Positions 61,226 through 64,000 of a stretch of DNA of 64,000 nt are shown here, piece after piece (within the stretch, counting starts at the first letter, position 1; each line of letters starts with the position of its first letter). A program made the translations under genes and the position numbers. The stretch comes from Roseovarius arcticus (GTDB taxonomy: Bacteria; Pseudomonadota; Alphaproteobacteria; Rhodobacterales; Rhodobacteraceae), in assembly GCF_006125015.1 (NCBI RefSeq), contig NZ_SZZN01000002.1, positions 55,457 through 119,456 of the forward strand. Direction: 5' to 3'. Under the pieces are notes generated by a model that made no database searches, had not been told where the DNA came from, and saw nothing but the letters and a program-made list of their open reading frames with translations.

Positions 61226-61267
61226 CTAACCTCGGTCAGTCCGCCACCTGCACCCCTCGCTTAGCAT
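61226..61267 (+). promoter_or_regulatory. Crp/Fnr-type box and -10 of the YfcC-arcA operon
   Basis: CTAACCTCGGTCAG at 61226-61239 and TAGCAT at 61262-61267, 22 bases apart. The gene starts at 61321. The box is also 113 bases upstream of the divergent SulP gene. Confidence 0.6.
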
Positions 61268-61320
61268 TGTCTCAGCAGCCGTGATCCATTTCGCGGTGCC
61301 GTGCTGGAAAAGGACACCCA

Positions 61321-62769
61321 ATGGCAAACCCCACAACGCGCGCTCCCGAAACCACCCCTCGGTTCAGCTTTCCCTCAGCCTACACAATCCTTTTTGCGCT
61401 CATCGTGATTGTTGCGGCTCTTACGTGGGTGATACCCGCAGGCCAGTACGAACGCGTGGCATCCGAGGCGCTCGGCAAAGAACTCCCTGTTGCGGGAACC
61501 TACGCACTCACGGATGCAAATCCTCAAGGCTTTTTTGATGTCATCCTCGCGCCAATCGCGGGTTTCTATGATCCCGGAAGCTATACGGCCAATGCCATTG
61601 ATGTCGCATTATTCGTGCTAATGATCGGCGGTTTTATCGGAGTAGTTACGGCGACAGGGTCCATTGATGCAGGCATCAAACGCGCGATGACGCAGCTCAA
61701 AGGCCGGGAAAAATGGATGATCCCAATCCTTATGGGTCTCTTCGCCCTCGGCGGCACAACAGAAGGCATGGCGGAAGAGACGTTGGCCTTCTACGTCCTG
61801 CTGACCCCTGTCATGATCGCCGCCGGATATGACTCTCTCACGGCTGTCGCCGTCATCCTGCTGGGCGCTGGAGTAGGTGTTCTCGGCTCGACTGTGAACG
61901 CGTTTTCAACTGTCATCGCTTCGGATGCAGCGGGCATACCCTTTACCGACGGGCTGATGCTCCGCTTCGTCATTCTGGCACTGACGTTCGCTGCAACCGT
62001 CGCCTACGTCATGCGCTATGCGGCACGGGTCAAAGCTGATCCTTCGCGCTCACTCGTCTTTGACCGCAAGGAAGAAAACGAGGTGCATTTCCGCAGCACT
62101 GCGGATGCCACCACCGACTTCACTGGCTTGCACAAGATCGTCTTGCTTCTATTCGGCGCAACCTTCGCCGTCATGATCTGGGGTGTGTCCCTTGGTGGTT
62201 GGTGGATGGCCGAGATGAGCGGTCTTTTCCTGTTTGCAGGCATCGGTATTGGCCTCATCGGACGTCTGGGTGAAAAAGGTTTGGTAGACGCCTTCGTCGG
62301 CGGCGCACGTGACCTGCTGGGCGTAGCCCTGATCATTGGGCTCGCGCGCGGTATCGTCGTTGTCATGGACGCAGGTCACATGACCGACACGATCCTGCAT
62401 TGGGCCGAAGGCACTGTCGCCGGCCTCAGCAATGTCGTGTTCATCAACGTGATGTACTGGATCGAAGTTGTGATGGCCTTCTTTGTGCCCTCAACCTCCG
62501 GTCTTGCCGTTCTGTCGATGCCGATCCTCGCTCCCGTCGGTGACTTTGCCGGGGTCGAGCGCAGCTTGATCGTCACCGCGTTCCAATCCGCCACAGGCGT
62601 CGTCAACCTCGTCACGCCGACGTCTGCTGTCGTCATGGGTGGCCTCGCCATTGCCCGCGTACCTTATGAGCGCTGGCTGCGCTTTGTCTGGCCCGTCCTG
62701 TTGGGTCTCACCGTTATCATCATGGCCGCCCTCAGCCTCGGCGCCCTTATGGGAGGAACCCCCACATGA
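61321..62769 (+). CDS. YfcC/ArcD-type basic amino acid antiporter-like carrier
   Basis: 482 residues with about twelve membrane helices. [14 protein letters not shown] near the start, the long first loop, [28 protein letters not shown] and [19 protein letters not shown] are typical of the YfcC family (C4-dicarboxylate/arginine-ornithine superfamily). Its end overlaps the arginine deiminase start by four bases. By position it is likely the arginine:ornithine exchanger of an ADI pathway, serving the role of ArcD; this is inferred from context. A well-spaced FNR-like promoter lies ahead. Confidence 0.85.
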   Translation: MANPTTRAPETTPRFSFPSAYTILFALIVIVAALTWVIPAGQYERVASEALGKELPVAGTYALTDANPQGFFDVILAPIAGFYDPGSYTANAIDVALFVLMIGGFIGVVTATGSIDAGIKRAMTQLKGREKWMIPILMGLFALGGTTEGMAEETLAFYVLLTPVMIAAGYDSLTAVAVILLGAGVGVLGSTVNAFSTVIASDAAGIPFTDGLMLRFVILALTFAATVAYVMRYAARVKADPSRSLVFDRKEENEVHFRSTADATTDFTGLHKIVLLLFGATFAVMIWGVSLGGWWMAEMSGLFLFAGIGIGLIGRLGEKGLVDAFVGGARDLLGVALIIGLARGIVVVMDAGHMTDTILHWAEGTVAGLSNVVFINVMYWIEVVMAFFVPSTSGLAVLSMPILAPVGDFAGVERSLIVTAFQSATGVVNLVTPTSAVVMGGLAIARVPYERWLRFVWPVLLGLTVIIMAALSLGALMGGTPT

Positions 62770-63989
62770 CCCTGACCTATGGCGTCCATTCCGAGGCGGG
62801 CAAACTGCGCCGCGTTTTGGTGCACAAACCCGGTGCCGCGATGGCCCGACTGACACCCGCCAATTGCGCCGAACTGCTTTTTGACGATGTGATTTGGGTC
62901 AAACAGGCGCGGATCGAGCACATGACTTTCGTTGATGCGATGCGCAATCGCGGGGTCGAGGTCGTATTTCTGCGCCAGCTTTTGGCCGAGACATTGGCCG
63001 ACATGGAAGCCCGCCGCTGGCTACTCGAGGTGCGAATAAGCGACAACACAGTGGGCGTCGGTCTTGCTGACGATCTGATGGCCCATCTGATGGAGATCAA
63101 CGCCGATCTACTCTCTACGATCCTCATTGGAGGGATGAGCCGGGCAGAATTACCGATAACCGAAAGAGGTGTTCTGGCCCCTATGCTGGAGCCCGCTGAT
63201 TTCATCCTGCCCCCCCTGCCCAACCACATTTTCACCCGCGACACGACCTGCTGGATCTATGGCGGCGTGACGCTGAACCCAATGCACTGGCCCGCACGAC
63301 GGTTGGAGACATTAAACCTCGCCGCGATCTATCGCTTTCACCCCGACTTCAAGGATGCAGGCTTTCCGATCTGGTGGGGTGATCCAAGACAGGACCACGG
63401 CCCTGCAACGGTTGAGGGCGGCGATGTCATGCCCATAGGTAATGGTACCGTCCTGATCGGCATGGGCGAGCGCACCACACCGCAAGCTGTCGGTCAAATC
63501 GCCCGTGGCCTGTTTGCAGGGGGCGGTGCTACCCGGGTTATCGCGTGCCAGTTCCCTAAATCGCGCAGTGCGATGCACCTTGATACGGTGTTCACCTTCT
63601 GCGACCGAGATCTTGCAACCGTCTTTACCGAGGTGACAGATGCCATCCGCTGCACCAGCCTGCGACAAGGCAAAGACGACAATATTGCAGTCGAGGTAGA
63701 AACGAAGCCGTTCCTGGCGGTCGTGGCCGAAGCCCTTGGGCTCAAGAAACTGCGCACGGTGTCCACCGGAGGCGATGCCTACGAATCCGCCCGCGAGCAA
63801 TGGGACGATGCCAACAACCTGCTCTGCTTGGAGCCCGGCGTTGTCGTCGGCTACGAGCGCAACGTCGATTCAAACACACTTCTGCGCAAAGCGGGCGTCG
63901 AGGTCATCACGATCCCCGGATCAGAACTTGGGCGTGGACGCGGTGGATCGCATTGCATGACCTGTCCGCTCATCCGTGACGCAATTTAG
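62766..63989 (+). CDS. arcA: Arginine deiminase
   Basis: 407 residues, complete. [18 protein letters not shown] opens the pentein fold, [17 protein letters not shown] and [11 protein letters not shown] supply substrate-binding acids, [13 protein letters not shown] the catalytic His, and [14 protein letters not shown] the nucleophilic Cys at about 397. It splits arginine into citrulline and ammonia; the ammonia raises pH and the pathway yields ATP without oxygen. ArcB and ArcC are not in the window but would be expected just beyond the right edge, only 11 bases remain after the stop. Confidence 0.95.
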   Translation: MTLTYGVHSEAGKLRRVLVHKPGAAMARLTPANCAELLFDDVIWVKQARIEHMTFVDAMRNRGVEVVFLRQLLAETLADMEARRWLLEVRISDNTVGVGLADDLMAHLMEINADLLSTILIGGMSRAELPITERGVLAPMLEPADFILPPLPNHIFTRDTTCWIYGGVTLNPMHWPARRLETLNLAAIYRFHPDFKDAGFPIWWGDPRQDHGPATVEGGDVMPIGNGTVLIGMGERTTPQAVGQIARGLFAGGGATRVIACQFPKSRSAMHLDTVFTFCDRDLATVFTEVTDAIRCTSLRQGKDDNIAVEVETKPFLAVVAEALGLKKLRTVSTGGDAYESAREQWDDANNLLCLEPGVVVGYERNVDSNTLLRKAGVEVITIPGSELGRGRGGSHCMTCPLIRDAI

Positions 63990-64000
63990 AGGAATTCGAA

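Noticed and set aside
1..64000. tRNA, rRNA, CRISPR array, phage module or replication origin
   Set aside because: I saw no cloverleaf-like conserved tRNA sequence, no regularly spaced repeats, no phage structural genes and no repABC- or dnaA-type genes. A covariance-model scan would be needed to exclude small RNAs.

Overview
The window looks like an accessory region of an alphaproteobacterium, most likely a marine Rhodobacterales (roseobacter-type) genome or plasmid. That rests on moderate-to-high GC, the three-gene split of the PntAA/PntAB/PntB transhydrogenase, Tat-exported family 5 binding protein, SulP, YihY and acetoin-reductase-type SDR sequences typical of this group, and FNR/FixK-like promoter boxes. 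The assignment is by recognition only. No tRNA, rRNA or CRISPR array was seen.

Layout. 1-13 kb is a mosaic of living stress genes (HPF/RaiA-like, NTF2-like, YihY, cyclopropane synthase, orphan MbcA/ParS-type antitoxin, orphan peptide-binding protein) mixed with an IS21 remnant, an intact IS6-family element and many gene relics (PIN toxin, LysR, cupredoxin, qNOR). 13-18.9 kb holds a stress block: DUF3775, CBS, PRC-barrel, bacterioferritin-like protein, coiled-coil protein, acetoin-reductase-like SDR and a thioredoxin-fold/NhaA fusion. 19-22.8 kb is a three-gene gluconate-2-dehydrogenase-like operon (Tat subunit 3, GMC flavoprotein, triheme cytochrome c). 23-28.9 kb has a membrane protein, a quinone-oxidoreductase-type MDR, an ICMT-like methyltransferase and a secreted YHYH/PEBP/jelly-roll operon. 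29-39 kb is redox and ion homeostasis: two Zn alcohol dehydrogenases, a CPA1 antiporter, NAD(P)HX repair, pntAA-AB-B and a succinate-semialdehyde-type dehydrogenase. 39.6-45.4 kb: SpoIIAA-like protein, cardiolipin-synthase-like PLD with an EEP nuclease, and a copper ATPase translationally coupled to a 34-residue membrane peptide. 46-56.6 kb: gadB-aspT, an SLC13 carrier, oleate hydratase, a Crp/Fnr regulator and a DUF1269 protein. 57-64 kb: a truncated cfa and a truncated ackA joined head to head, a second NTF2-like gene, SulP, and a YfcC-type carrier overlapping arginine deiminase; the rest of an ADI pathway would lie beyond the right edge.

How it fits together. The functions converge on surviving acid and oxygen limitation: proton-consuming decarboxylation and arginine deimination, cation/proton antiport, membrane cyclopropanation, ribosome hibernation, fermentative alcohol and acetoin redox, and pyridine nucleotide balancing. 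The most interesting signal is not a gene: many of these units share an upstream FNR/FixK-like 14-mer (near CTRAYNNNNATCAG) and, in eight cases, a TAnnnT-like -10 element exactly 22 bases downstream, the geometry of a class II Crp/Fnr promoter. One Crp/Fnr-type regulator (54840-55568) lies among them with the same box in front of it. The second theme is duplication followed by decay: SDR, SpoIIAA-like, cfa, SulP, NTF2-like, coiled-coil and a 50-residue peptide each occur as two or more copies, usually with one broken, suggesting that two related stress islands merged and are being pruned.
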